Of a stretch of DNA of 64,000 nucleotides, positions 45,537-54,689 are shown one piece after another; the stretch's first letter is position 1; each line of letters begins with the position of its first letter. The translations under genes were made by a program, and so were the position numbers. The notes beneath the pieces were generated by a model, which did not search any database, had not been told where the DNA came from, and worked only from the letters and a program-made list of their open reading frames with translations. The stretch is from the NCBI RefSeq assembly GCF_002890895.1, contig NZ_POUL01000011.1, positions 78,809 to 142,808 of the forward strand. The letters run 5' to 3'. The DNA is from Stutzerimonas stutzeri. Its GTDB lineage: Bacteria; Pseudomonadota; Gammaproteobacteria; Pseudomonadales; Pseudomonadaceae.

Positions 45537-47010
45537 TGCCATCCTCCTCACCGGCCAGCGCCAACGAAATACGAAATGCCGCGCCACCGAGCGAGCTCTC
45601 GACCAGTTCGATCCGCCCGCCGCACTCAGCAACCACGCCGTGCGCCACAGCCAGGCCGAGCCCGCTGCCCTGACCCACCGGCTTGGTGGTGAAGAATGGC
45701 TCGAACAACGCCGCACGGTGCTGCTCGGCGACGCCAGGACCGTCATCCTCGACCTGGAACAACAGACAGCCCTCTTCCCGCCACCAGCGCAGCAATACCT
45801 GTCCGCCGGGGCTGGCCTGAGCGGCATTGCGCAGCAGATTGGTCAGCGCCTGCTCGAAACGAGGCGGATCGACCTCGCAGAACAACGGCTCGGGCGCTGC
45901 CTCCAACTGCAGGGTTACGTTCAGGACGGCCAGCTCGTCCGCCACCGCGGCAGCCGATGAGTGCGCCAGCACCTCGGCAGGCATGCGTCGAACAGGTCGC
46001 CCGGCGGCACGACCGAAGTCGAGAAGCTGGCGGACAATCTCGCTCAGGCGCTGTACCTGGCTGCGGATCTGCAGCAGCCCTTTGCGCTGGCCATCTTCCA
46101 GCGTCTCGCTGCGCAGCACCCGTTGCGCTTTGCCATCGATCACGCTGAGCGGGCTGCCCAGCTCATGGGCGACGCCTGCCGCCAGCCGCCCCACGGCGGC
46201 GAGTTGCTGGGAGCGCCGCAAGCGTGCTTCGAGCTCCGCCTCGCGCGTTTTCTGTTCGGCCATGCGCTGCTCGGAATCGGCGATGCTGTCGAGCATCTGA
46301 TTCAGCGCCCGGCCGAGCACCGCGATTTCCTGCGGGCCGCTGCGCGGGGCGCGGTGCTTCCGATCACCGTCAGCGACACGGGCCATGCTCTGGGTCAGTT
46401 GCTGCAGATGGCGGCCAATGGCCGACCAGTGCCCGAGCAGCACGATGCAGACGGCCGCCAGCGCCAGCACCGCCGCCGATATGCCGGCGATGAACCTCAG
46501 CCTGCGGGTGTCACGCTCGAAGTCGTTCCAGCGGCGGGTCACCTGCAGCAGCCCGTTGATGCGACCACCGCTCTGCTCCAGCGGCAGAAAGTAGGAATAC
46601 ACCTCGCGTCCACGGATGCGCTGATAGCCGCCGCGGCGTTTGCCGTCGGCAGTGAGCTCCTGAATCGAAGTCTGGTCCTGGTCGGGCTCGATGGCGCCGG
46701 CGAAGGCCACCAGCTCGCCCTGATCGTCGTAGAGGTAGGCGCCGTAGACACGACCAACGCCGAGAACGGATTCCAGCACCTGCTGCGAGGTGCGTTCGTG
46801 TTTCTTCTCCAGACTGTCACTCAGCGGCAGCCGAACCGCCCGCGCCACCAGCTCGACCTCTTCCTGCAGACGCCGCTCGCTGTTGCGCTCGACCGTCCAC
46901 AGCATCAGATAACTGAAGCCGAGCATGATCGCGACCAGGGGAATCACCACCTTCAACAGCAGCGCGCCGCGCAAGGTTGAAGTTCTTTGCCAAACTGCTA
47001 CATGTGCCAT
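45523..47010 (-). CDS. Sensor histidine kinase, partner of the NtrC-type regulator
   Basis: 495 residues. Helix about 17-40 (LLLKVVIPLVAIMLGFSYLMLW), periplasmic domain (41-170) with a dCache/PAS-like hint (VYGAYLYDDQGELVAFAG), second helix about 172-194, HAMP, coil, HisKA with His282 (GRLAAGVAHELGSPLSVIDGKA), ATPase with NLLRNAAQAS, VEDDGPGV and GQGSGLGLAVAHGVVAECGG. The signal is unknown. The start codon sits inside an inverted repeat and no Shine-Dalgarno sequence is seen before it. Confidence 0.9.
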   Translation of the reverse strand: MAHVAVWQRTSTLRGALLLKVVIPLVAIMLGFSYLMLWTVERNSERRLQEEVELVARAVRLPLSDSLEKKHERTSQQVLESVLGVGRVYGAYLYDDQGELVAFAGAIEPDQDQTSIQELTADGKRRGGYQRIRGREVYSYFLPLEQSGGRINGLLQVTRRWNDFERDTRRLRFIAGISAAVLALAAVCIVLLGHWSAIGRHLQQLTQSMARVADGDRKHRAPRSGPQEIAVLGRALNQMLDSIADSEQRMAEQKTREAELEARLRRSQQLAAVGRLAAGVAHELGSPLSVIDGKAQRVLRSETLEDGQRKGLLQIRSQVQRLSEIVRQLLDFGRAAGRPVRRMPAEVLAHSSAAAVADELAVLNVTLQLEAAPEPLFCEVDPPRFEQALTNLLRNAAQASPGGQVLLRWWREEGCLLFQVEDDGPGVAEQHRAALFEPFFTTKPVGQGSGLGLAVAHGVVAECGGRIELVESSLGGAAFRISLALAGEEDGNANG

Positions 47011-47018
47011 TTTGGCAC
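47004..47018. promoter_or_regulatory. Inverted repeat over the kinase start codon
   Basis: GTGCCA (47004-47009) and TGGCAC (47013-47018) are perfect complements separated by TTT, and the kinase ATG (complement of 47008-47010) lies inside. It could be an operator for both the kinase operon and the divergent DUF4168 gene, or a stem that blocks translation initiation. Confidence 0.5.
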
Positions 47019-47160
47019 CATACAGAGCGCCCTTCAGCCCGTCGAGGCAAACGGGACGAGCGGTAAAACCATCGATTAATCAATAGGTTATAGATTTTTA
47101 AGTGAGCTGGCATGTCTGATGCTACGCCCTGATCGTCTTTTCAGAACCAGGATCAAGCCC

Positions 47161-47553
47161 ATGACCATGCTCAAATCTCGCGTCGTTTCTGCCAGCCTTC
47201 TAGCCCTGTTCATGGCTGCAGGCAGCTCACAGGTGTTGGCGCAGCAGGCCAGCCAGCCGCAGGCCCCGCAGACCGCTCCGGCAATGCAGGCCTCGGACAT
47301 CAGCGACAAGAAATTGGAGAAGTTCGCCGAGTCTCTCGATCAGATCATGGAGATCCGCCAGGACTTCACCGCCAAGCTGGAGAAAACCGGCGATCCGGCA
47401 GAAGCCCAACAGCTGCAGCAGCAGGCCAACGAGAAAATGCTGGAAACGGTGCAAAACAATGAGCTGAGCATCGAGGAATACAACGCTATCAACCAGGCGG
47501 TACAGAACAACCCGCAGCTGCGTGACAAGGTCATTTCGATGATCCAGAGCTAA
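47161..47553 (+). CDS. DUF4168 exported protein
   Basis: 130 residues from MTMLKSRVVSASLLALFMAAGSSQVLAQQ, a normal signal peptide cut after LAQ-like VLA. The mature region is helical: a Gln/Pro/Ala-rich linker, then DISDKKLEKFAESLDQIMEIRQDFTAKLEKTGDPAEAQQLQQQANEKMLETVQNNELSIEEYNAINQAVQNNPQLRDKVISMI, the DUF4168 pattern. Periplasmic; function unknown. Divergent from the sensor kinase gene and ended by a strong hairpin. Confidence 0.85.
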   Translation: MTMLKSRVVSASLLALFMAAGSSQVLAQQASQPQAPQTAPAMQASDISDKKLEKFAESLDQIMEIRQDFTAKLEKTGDPAEAQQLQQQANEKMLETVQNNELSIEEYNAINQAVQNNPQLRDKVISMIQS

Positions 47554-47572
47554 GGCTCGTCAGCGTAACCAG

Positions 47573-47600
47573 AAGCCCCGCTCATCAAAGCGGGGCTTTT
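47573..47600. terminator. Bidirectional terminator between DUF4168 and yehS-like genes
   Basis: AAGCCCCGCT (47573-47582) pairs with AGCGGGGCTT (47589-47598), flanked by T-rich or A-rich ends. It lies 20 bases after the DUF4168 stop and 22 after the convergent YehS-like stop, so it can serve both. Confidence 0.88.
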
Positions 47601-47621
47601 CCATGGGCGCTCGACAGGCGA

Positions 47622-48080
47622 TCAGTTGGCCCGCTGCGCCAGCCCCTTGAGAAAGTTGCGCAGCAATTGGTCGCCACAGACACGGTAGTTGCTGTGGCCG
47701 ACCTTGCGAAACAGCGCGTTGAGTTCCGGCTTGGACACGGGAAAGTCGACCGACTGGAGGATCGCATGCATGTCGTCTTCCTTCAGCTCGAACGCGACGC
47801 GCAGTTTTTTCAGCACCATGTTGTTGGTCACCGGCAGCTCGATAGGCGGCGTCGGCCGGCTTTCGTCCTTGCCGCGCTTGTAGATCACAAGGCCATCGAG
47901 GAAGTGCGCCATGATCCGATCAGGACAGGGTTTGAAGCCGTCCTCGTCTTCTTTCTTCAGGTAGGCCACCGCTTCGCTGTCGGGAATCTCGCAACCCGTA
48001 AGCCGAGTGATCTCGGCGATCTTGGCGTCGTTGACGTTGAGGATGTAGCGCACGCTGCGCATCACATCGTTATTGATCAT
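47622..48080 (-). CDS. DUF1456 (YehS-like) protein
   Basis: 152 residues with two copies of the DUF1456 domain: NDVMRSVRYILNVNDAKIAEITRLTGCEIPDSEAVAYLKKEDEDGF (about 4-50) and NNMVLKKLRVAFELKEDDMHAILQSVDFPVSKPELNALFRKVGHSNYR (about 86-134). E. coli YehS has the same layout. Cytoplasmic, function unknown. It faces the DUF4168 gene across a shared terminator; upstream to the carbonic anhydrase gene are about 270 non-coding bases. Confidence 0.9.
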   Translation of the reverse strand: MINNDVMRSVRYILNVNDAKIAEITRLTGCEIPDSEAVAYLKKEDEDGFKPCPDRIMAHFLDGLVIYKRGKDESRPTPPIELPVTNNMVLKKLRVAFELKEDDMHAILQSVDFPVSKPELNALFRKVGHSNYRVCGDQLLRNFLKGLAQRAN

Positions 48081-48352
48081 GGGTCGCTCCGACTTCAGAA
48101 CCTAAACAAGGCCCGCATGGTGAAGTTGGTTAACCAGAAAGGGAAGCGAAAAGCTCGCCGGCCAAATAACTGCCACACCCCGTCGGATCAGGCGAACACG
48201 GCCGGGCTTTGATCGACAAAATAGAAAGCAGTGAAAAAGCTGCAGCACCTGCGCCCCGAAACCATTGCGGCCGTGGTTACCAACAGCGGACGACATCGAA
48301 TATTGCCAGGCCGGAGATGGCAGCGCAGATACCCGAGCCGAGGAGAATCGAC

Positions 48353-49084
48353 ATGAAAACAATCACCCCGTCATTGGCCACGCTATTGTTCTGCACCAGC
48401 GCGCTCGCCGTCACCCCTGGCACGCAGTGGGGCTACTCCGGCGAAAAAGGGCCGGAGAACTGGGCGACGCTCACCCCTGAATTCAACACCTGCGCCGGCA
48501 AAAATCAGTCGCCTGTCAATTTGCAGGGCTTCGTGGAAGCGGAGTTGAAACCCCTGGCAGTCGACTACAAGGCCGGCGCCAGCGAGGTCGCTAACAACGG
48601 CCATACAGTGCAAGTGGCCTACGAGCCGGGCAGCACGCTCACCCTGGATGGCGAGACGTTCCAGCTCATCCAGTTTCACTTTCACATGCCCAGTGAAAAC
48701 CACATCAATGGCCAGTCGTATCCGCTGGAAGGCCATTTGGTGCATGCCGACGAAAACGGCACGCTGGCGGTCGTGGCGGTGATGTTCAAGGAGGGCCAGC
48801 AAAACGCTGTGCTCGCCAACCTCTGGAGCGCTCCGCCGACAGGCGGTACGAAACAGTCGGTGGCGAAACAGGTGAATATCCGCGACATGCTGCCAGCTGA
48901 CCTGGATTACTACCGCTTCAATGGTTCGCTGACCACGCCGCCCTGCTCGGAAGGGGTTCGCTGGCTGGTGCTCAAGCAGCCCATCGTCGCCTCAAGCGCG
49001 CAAATCCAAGCCCTGACGGAGGCCGTTGGGCATGCCAACAACCGCCCACTGCAACCGGTGAACGCCCGGGTAATCCTGCAGTAA
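48353..49084 (+). CDS. Alpha-carbonic anhydrase, periplasmic
   Basis: 243 residues with signal peptide MKTITPSLATLLFCTSALAVTPG and a strong site (GAGGAGA) before the start. Family hallmarks: WGYSGEKGPENWATL, GKNQSPVNL, the zinc ligands His-Phe-His in LIQFHFHMPSEN and His in GHLVHAD, FNGSLTTPPCSEGVRW, and the NNRPLQP-type end. Two Cys (in FNTCAG and TPPCSE) can form the usual disulphide. Converts CO2 and bicarbonate in the periplasm. The longer frame from 48209 adds nothing conserved. Confidence 0.94.
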   Translation: MKTITPSLATLLFCTSALAVTPGTQWGYSGEKGPENWATLTPEFNTCAGKNQSPVNLQGFVEAELKPLAVDYKAGASEVANNGHTVQVAYEPGSTLTLDGETFQLIQFHFHMPSENHINGQSYPLEGHLVHADENGTLAVVAVMFKEGQQNAVLANLWSAPPTGGTKQSVAKQVNIRDMLPADLDYYRFNGSLTTPPCSEGVRWLVLKQPIVASSAQIQALTEAVGHANNRPLQPVNARVILQ

Positions 49085-49251
49085 TCCTCACTTAACCGAC
49101 CGGCCATCGCGTCCGCGGCGGCCGGCGCGTCGCACTCGATCCTCGTTCATGACAGCCTGCCTCGCCGCAGCTAAACTGCGCGCCGCGCGAGCCACCCGGT
49201 TTCGCCGCGTCGCCACTTCACCTCTGCCGGGGCCACCGGCCCGGACCTGTC

Positions 49252-50871
49252 ATGATTCGCATCAACGAACTGCAACTGCCGCTCGACCATCCCGCCGAGG
49301 CCCTTCGCCACGCCATTGTGGCGCGGCTGGGAATCAGCGATACCGAGCTGCTCGACTTCACGGTGTTCAAGCGCAGCTACGATGCGCGTAAGAAGAACAG
49401 CGAAATCACCTTTGTCTACATCATCGATGCCAGCGTGGCGGACGAGCCGAAGGTGCTGGCGCGCCTGGCCGATGACCGCAACATTCGTGTTTCGCCATAC
49501 ACCGGCTACTACCCGGTCGGCCAGGCGCCAGAAGGGCTGAGCGAGCGCCCGCTGGTGATCGGCTTCGGCCCCTGCGGCCTGTTCGCCGCGCTGACGCTGG
49601 CGCAGATGGGCTTCCGCCCGATCGTGCTGGAGCGCGGTCGTGATGTGCGCAGCCGCACCAAGGACACCTGGGCGCTGTGGCGCAAGAAGGTGCTGAGCCC
49701 CGAGTCCAACGTGCAGTTCGGGGAAGGCGGCGCGGGGCTGTTCTCCGACGGCAAGCTCTATAGCCAGATAAAGGACCCGAAGTTCTACGGTCGCAAGGTG
49801 ATGCATGAATTCGTCCGCGCCGGCGCGCCGGAAGAGATCATGTTCGTCAGCAAGCCGCACATAGGCACCTTTCGTCTGACCGGCGTGGTTTCAACGATGC
49901 GCGAGGAGATCAAGGCGCTCGGCGGTGAGGTGCGATTCGACAGCCGTGTGGTCGACTTCATCATCGAGGACGGCCGCATCCAGGGCGTGCGCATGGCCGA
50001 TGGCGAAGAGTTGCGTAGCCGCTACGTAGTACTCGCGCTGGGTCACAGCTCGCGCGACACCTTCCGCATGCTCCACGAGCGCGGCGTCTATATCGAGGCC
50101 AAGCCCTTCGCCGTGGGCTTTCGCATCGAGCACCCGCAGTCGCTGATCGACAACGCGCGGCTGGGCAAGTATGCCGGCCACCCGGAACTGGGCGCGGCCG
50201 ACTATAAGCTGGTCTACCACGCCAAGAATGGCCGCGCGGTCTACAGCTTCTGCATGTGCCCGGGCGGCACGGTGGTGGCGGCAACCTCCGAGCCGGAGCG
50301 CGTGGTGACCAACGGCATGAGTCAGTACTCGCGCAACGAGCGCAACGCCAACGCCGGTATCGTCGTTGGCATCAACCCGGACGAGGATTTCCCCGGCGGC
50401 CCGCTGGCCGGCGTCGAGCTGCAGGAACAGCTCGAGGCACGCGCCTTCGAGCTGGGCGGTCGCGATTACTGCGCGCCGGGGCAGCTGGTGGGCGATTTCA
50501 TTCGCGGCAAGCCGTCGAGCGAGTTTGGAGAGGTCGAGCCGTCCTACAAGCCCGGCGTAAAGCTGGGCGACCTGGCGCCCTCGCTGCCCGACTACGTGAT
50601 CGAGGCCATCCGCGAAGCGTTGCCGGCCTTTGGCAAGCAGATCCGCGGCTTCGACCGCGCCGACGCCGTGCTCACCGGCATCGAGACGCGCACCTCTTCG
50701 CCGGTGCGGATCAAGCGCGACAACGAGTCCCTGCAGAGCATCAACACCCGCGGCCTGTATCCCGCCGGTGAAGGCGCTGGATATGCCGGGGGCATCCTCT
50801 CGGCGGGTGTCGACGGCATCAAGGTCGCCGAAGCGGTCGCCACGGCAATGCTGGCCGATCTGCAGGGCTGA
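49252..50871 (+). CDS. FAD-dependent dehydrogenase (COG2509-type NAD(P)/FAD protein)
   Basis: 539 residues. An N-terminal helper domain (about 1-85, IRINELQLPLDHPAEALRHAIVARLGISDTELLDFTVFKRSYDARKK) precedes the FAD-binding motif VIGFGPCGLFAALTLAQMGFRPIVLERG (about 99-126). Later come FGEGGAGLFSDGKLYSQIKD, GHSSRDTFRMLHERGV and the C-terminal GLYPAGEGAGYAGGILSAGVDGIKVAEAVA. This is the conserved 'uncharacterised FAD-dependent dehydrogenase' family found in many bacteria; the substrate is unknown. It reads like a single-gene unit. Confidence 0.9.
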   Translation: MIRINELQLPLDHPAEALRHAIVARLGISDTELLDFTVFKRSYDARKKNSEITFVYIIDASVADEPKVLARLADDRNIRVSPYTGYYPVGQAPEGLSERPLVIGFGPCGLFAALTLAQMGFRPIVLERGRDVRSRTKDTWALWRKKVLSPESNVQFGEGGAGLFSDGKLYSQIKDPKFYGRKVMHEFVRAGAPEEIMFVSKPHIGTFRLTGVVSTMREEIKALGGEVRFDSRVVDFIIEDGRIQGVRMADGEELRSRYVVLALGHSSRDTFRMLHERGVYIEAKPFAVGFRIEHPQSLIDNARLGKYAGHPELGAADYKLVYHAKNGRAVYSFCMCPGGTVVAATSEPERVVTNGMSQYSRNERNANAGIVVGINPDEDFPGGPLAGVELQEQLEARAFELGGRDYCAPGQLVGDFIRGKPSSEFGEVEPSYKPGVKLGDLAPSLPDYVIEAIREALPAFGKQIRGFDRADAVLTGIETRTSSPVRIKRDNESLQSINTRGLYPAGEGAGYAGGILSAGVDGIKVAEAVATAMLADLQG

Positions 50872-51105
50872 CCCTGTTTAGCACGGGCGACGGCGATGCC
50901 GTTCGTCCGTGTTCCTCCCTCTGTTGCCTGCCATCAAACCCTTTCGCTGCGTGCGGCGGGGGCGCAAATGGCTGCACGTCGAGAAACGGCACGGCAAATT
51001 TGCAGTGACCTTTTACGGCCCGTGCGAGGTCGACACCTTTACACAGCTGCTCCCGGTGCAGCTGACCCTCTCTCATGCGCGAGCGGATCGGATCAGGAGG
51101 CAAGG

Positions 51106-53919
51106 GTGGCGAAGGCAGCAAAAATCATTGGCATCGTGCTGGCGGCCTTGGTGCTGCTGGTAGTGATCGCAGCAGTGCTGGTACAAACCCAGTGGGCCCG
51201 CGAAAAGATCGAAGCCCAATTGAGCGAGCGCCTGGATGGTCGCGCCGTCGAGATCGGCAGCCTCGACGTCGATTGGGACTTCCCGCTGGGGATCAGCGTT
51301 GGCGATGTGCAGGTCGCCAATCCCGAGTGGGCCGAACACCCCTATATGCTCAAGCTTGACGCCATGCAGGCAGAAATCGATGTCGGCGCGCTGTTGACGG
51401 GTGACCTCAGTCTGCAACTGCTTGAGCTCGACAATCCCGAGGTACATCTCGCAAGGCAGGAAGACGGGCGCTCCAACTGGGCCGCCTTGACCGGCAGCGA
51501 AAGTGACAGCAGCGGGTCGCCCATCCAACCGGAGACGATCCGCATCCAGAACGGCCAACTGACCTATCGCGACGCCAAACTGGACGCCCAGGTCGACCTC
51601 GACATCGAGACGACCGATAACGGACCGGGGCAGCGCCAGCTGTCCATCGAAGGCAGCGGCAATGTACAAGGCAAGCCACTGACCCTGAGCCTGACGGGCG
51701 AGCCCCCATCCCAGGCGTTGGCCAGCGGTGCAGCCTATGCGGTATCGCTCGACGCGCAACTGGGCAAGATTCAGGCGAGCTTCAAGGGTGCAGCCAAGCA
51801 GCTTCCAGCGTTTGATGCCCTGCAGGGCAAACTGACGGTGAGCGCGCCGGACTCAGCCGAACTGATGAGCTTTGAGAGCCCGGCCATCGATGTGCCGGCC
51901 TTCGACCTCAGCGCCCGACTTAAGCGTGATGGGCAGCGTTGGGCGCTTCAGGACATGGACCTCAACACGGGCGAAAGTCACCTCACCGGCTCGCTCGTCC
52001 TGGAGCGTGGCGATACGCCCGAACTGACCGCAAAACTGCAAGGCAACAGACTCGACCTCAACCGTTGGGGCGTGATGCGCTTGCTCGACTCCGAACCGAA
52101 CGGCGCACAGTCGCAAGCCAAGGACAACGAGCAGTCGCTGCAACAAAGCGCTCAAAACCTGCTGCAGCCTTTGCGTCGCTATCGCGGTGAGCTCGACCTC
52201 AACCTGGAGGAGCTCCTGTATGGCGATGCCGCACTGAGCGACATCGTGCTCAAGGCCGATCTGGCCGAGCAGCAGTTGAAGATCGAACGCCTGCACGCAG
52301 CCCAAGGCGAAGGGGCTGTTGATGCCAGCGGCTCGCTTGATCTGACCAAGAATTCGCTGAGCGGAACGGTCGACCTGACCGTTGAACAGCTGGACTTGGG
52401 CCGTGCCCTCGCCCCCTTGGGCTATCCCAGGCTCGGAACGCTGGACGGGGAACTGCACACCCGGCTGGCGCAGAACGCTGCCCGTCTCAGCGACACGCAC
52501 CTGCGCTATGAAAACCCGACACGGGATCTGCGGGTCGAGGTCGACGCGACTTCCACCGACTCCGGCCTGCAACTGACGGGCGATGCCTGGCGCAACGACG
52601 TACCGCTGCAGTTCGAGATCGATGTCGGCGCGCTGGAGGAACTGTTCGTTGATCAACCCTACCCCGTCGAAGGCACGGTCAAGTCGCGCGAAAGTCGGCT
52701 GACCGTAAAGGGCACGGTCACCAATCCCTTGCAGTTGGAAGCGGCGGATCTCGCGATTTCGCTTGAGGGGCCGAACCCGGCCAACCTCAATCCTCTGACC
52801 GGGTGGAGCCTGCCGTCACTGGCCGGCTATCAGCTGAACGGTCAGCTGCTGTGGGAGAACCAGCAACTGCGCCTGCAGGATCTGCGCGCCAACTGGGGCG
52901 ACAGCGACGTGAGCGGCGACGTTCGACTCAGCCTTAGTGGCCGCCCGATGCTCTGGGCCAACCTGCATTCGGACACCCTCGAGACCTCTGATTTGAAGGC
53001 GCCCGATACACCAACAGACCCGAATGACGGCCAGGTATTTTCCAGCGAGCCGTTGGGACTGGATGCCCTTCGCGACCGCGATGCCATCATTCGCTACGAG
53101 GCCGACCAGGTGCTGGCAGAAGCAATTCCGTTGAATGCTGTCGACTTCAAAGCCGAGCTGGACAACGGTGTCTTGGTCGCCGAACCCCTGACCCTATCGA
53201 TAGGCAATGGCAAAGCCAATGGCCGGCTGCGACTGGACGTTCGTCCGCAGCAACCCACGGGCGAGCTGCACCTGGATATCACCAGCGTCAACCTCTCCCC
53301 GATTCTGCGCGAGGCCGACCTGTCCAAGGTCGCGCAAGACTCCGCAGGCACCATCGGTGGGCAGCTGGACGTCACGCTCGAGGGGCAGTCGCTGGGCGAG
53401 ATGGCGGCCAACCTCGACGGCAAACTGGAACTCGCCATGTCCGGAGGCAAGCTCGACATGCTGGCCGTGGAGCTGCTTGGCCTGGATGCAGGCGAAGCGG
53501 CACTCGCTGCCCTAGCCGATTCGGATCAGGTGGATATGAACTGCACCTACCTGCGCTTCGACTCAACTGCCGGCACCGCCAAACTCGAGCAGTTCTTTAT
53601 CAGCACGGCCGACAGCAACATCACCGGCGGCGGCACCATCAAGCTCGACAGTGAACGACTGAATCTTGCGTTCGAAGCTCGCGCCAAGGACTTCAGCCTG
53701 CTGTCCGGCAACTCACCCGTAGAACTGCAGGGCACCCTGAGCGACCCGCAGGTCAGCGTTGTGACCGGCGAGCTAGCCGCCCGTGCCATTGCCAGTGTGG
53801 TCGGCGCATTGGTCGCGCCGCCGTTGGCCATCTTACCGTGGCTGGAAGCGGGCCCCGGTGAGGGCTCCGGCATTGGCTGTCGCAAGGCGCTCAATGAATT
53901 CGAGCAGAGCGGTAACTGA
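51106..53919 (+). CDS. AsmA family protein
   Basis: 937 residues from a GTG with AGGAGG five bases upstream; the frame from 50896 has no fitting start. N-terminal helix (about 6-28, IIGIVLAALVLLVVIAAVLVQTQW), then a very long beta-rich periplasmic region with the AsmA opening (REKIEAQLSERLDGRAVEIGSLDVDWDFPLGISVGDVQVANPEW) and the C-terminal AsmA repeat (DKAQ..., LDGKLELAMSGGKLDMLAVELLGLDAGEAALA ... GSGIGCRKALNEF). Such AsmA/TamB-type bridge proteins are thought to move phospholipids between membranes. No partner gene. Confidence 0.9.
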   Translation: MAKAAKIIGIVLAALVLLVVIAAVLVQTQWAREKIEAQLSERLDGRAVEIGSLDVDWDFPLGISVGDVQVANPEWAEHPYMLKLDAMQAEIDVGALLTGDLSLQLLELDNPEVHLARQEDGRSNWAALTGSESDSSGSPIQPETIRIQNGQLTYRDAKLDAQVDLDIETTDNGPGQRQLSIEGSGNVQGKPLTLSLTGEPPSQALASGAAYAVSLDAQLGKIQASFKGAAKQLPAFDALQGKLTVSAPDSAELMSFESPAIDVPAFDLSARLKRDGQRWALQDMDLNTGESHLTGSLVLERGDTPELTAKLQGNRLDLNRWGVMRLLDSEPNGAQSQAKDNEQSLQQSAQNLLQPLRRYRGELDLNLEELLYGDAALSDIVLKADLAEQQLKIERLHAAQGEGAVDASGSLDLTKNSLSGTVDLTVEQLDLGRALAPLGYPRLGTLDGELHTRLAQNAARLSDTHLRYENPTRDLRVEVDATSTDSGLQLTGDAWRNDVPLQFEIDVGALEELFVDQPYPVEGTVKSRESRLTVKGTVTNPLQLEAADLAISLEGPNPANLNPLTGWSLPSLAGYQLNGQLLWENQQLRLQDLRANWGDSDVSGDVRLSLSGRPMLWANLHSDTLETSDLKAPDTPTDPNDGQVFSSEPLGLDALRDRDAIIRYEADQVLAEAIPLNAVDFKAELDNGVLVAEPLTLSIGNGKANGRLRLDVRPQQPTGELHLDITSVNLSPILREADLSKVAQDSAGTIGGQLDVTLEGQSLGEMAANLDGKLELAMSGGKLDMLAVELLGLDAGEAALAALADSDQVDMNCTYLRFDSTAGTAKLEQFFISTADSNITGGGTIKLDSERLNLAFEARAKDFSLLSGNSPVELQGTLSDPQVSVVTGELAARAIASVVGALVAPPLAILPWLEAGPGEGSGIGCRKALNEFEQSGN

Positions 53920-53944
53920 ACCCGCAGACGACAGGTAGCGACGG

Positions 53945-54673
53945 TCAACGCGAACCGCCCATGAGGCGAGCGAGCGTACCGTCTGCCTGCAGCGTTTCGA
54001 ACGCGGCCTGCGTGCGCAGGACGGTGGCATCGTCGGTCTGACGGCTGAACGCCATATACAGCTGCGTCGAATTTCCGGGGGAGAGCGTGCGCTCGACCTC
54101 GCTAGGATCCAGGCCGGCCTCTTTGCACTGCGCAAGCATGTCTCGCTCGGGCATCGGTATCAGATCAACCTGACCATTGAGCAGGCGTTTGAAGTTGTCA
54201 CTGTTGTGCGCCGTCACCACGATCTTCTTGAAACCGTTGGCCTTCAGATACTGATGGCGCACATCGTCGCGCAACACACCGACCCGATAGGCTTTCGCCG
54301 CCTCCAGGTCGGGCACCTTGATATCGTCTCGCTCACGTAATTTGTAGAAGTGATAGTCGATGCGCATGATCTCCCCCACCCAGCGGAACAACGCCTCGCG
54401 CTCCGAGGTGCGCGCGATGAGGTAGATCAGCACGCCTGGCTCCTGCAGCGCCATGTCGTAGGCACGCGCCCATGGATACAGACCGATCTGGTAGTCATCC
54501 AGCCCTGCACGCTGCAAGGTCGTCTCGACCACTTCGGTGGCCGCGCCACTGACCTTGCCCGCTTGCAGGTAGCTGTAGGCCGTCTCCTCGGTCACCACCC
54601 GCAACGGCCCGGCATGTGCGACCGCGCCAAGTAACCCCAGGGAAACAGCGATCCAGGCAATTGGGCGCATCAT
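53945..54673 (-). CDS. Periplasmic binding protein, SBP_bac_3 type (downstream of DGC)
   Basis: 242 residues from MMRPIAWIAVSLGLLGAVAHAG, GAGGA upstream. A family 3 solute-binding fold: RVVTEETAYSYLQAGKVSGAATEVVETTLQRAGLDDYQIGLYPWARAYDMALQEPGVLIYLIARTSEREALFRWVGE. It is clearly a paralogue of the protein two genes upstream (shared PWARAYD, LIY..ART..RE.LF.WVG). It starts 16 bases after the diguanylate cyclase stop. No permease or ATPase gene follows, so a signalling role is inferred. Confidence 0.85.
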   Translation of the reverse strand: MMRPIAWIAVSLGLLGAVAHAGPLRVVTEETAYSYLQAGKVSGAATEVVETTLQRAGLDDYQIGLYPWARAYDMALQEPGVLIYLIARTSEREALFRWVGEIMRIDYHFYKLRERDDIKVPDLEAAKAYRVGVLRDDVRHQYLKANGFKKIVVTAHNSDNFKRLLNGQVDLIPMPERDMLAQCKEAGLDPSEVERTLSPGNSTQLYMAFSRQTDDATVLRTQAAFETLQADGTLARLMGGSR

Positions 54674-54689
54674 GCGGTCCTCGCGATCA

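Noticed and set aside
50909..51163. 84-codon frame before the AsmA gene
   Set aside because: Contains a protein-like stretch but overlaps the AsmA start and its ribosome site; no family recognised.
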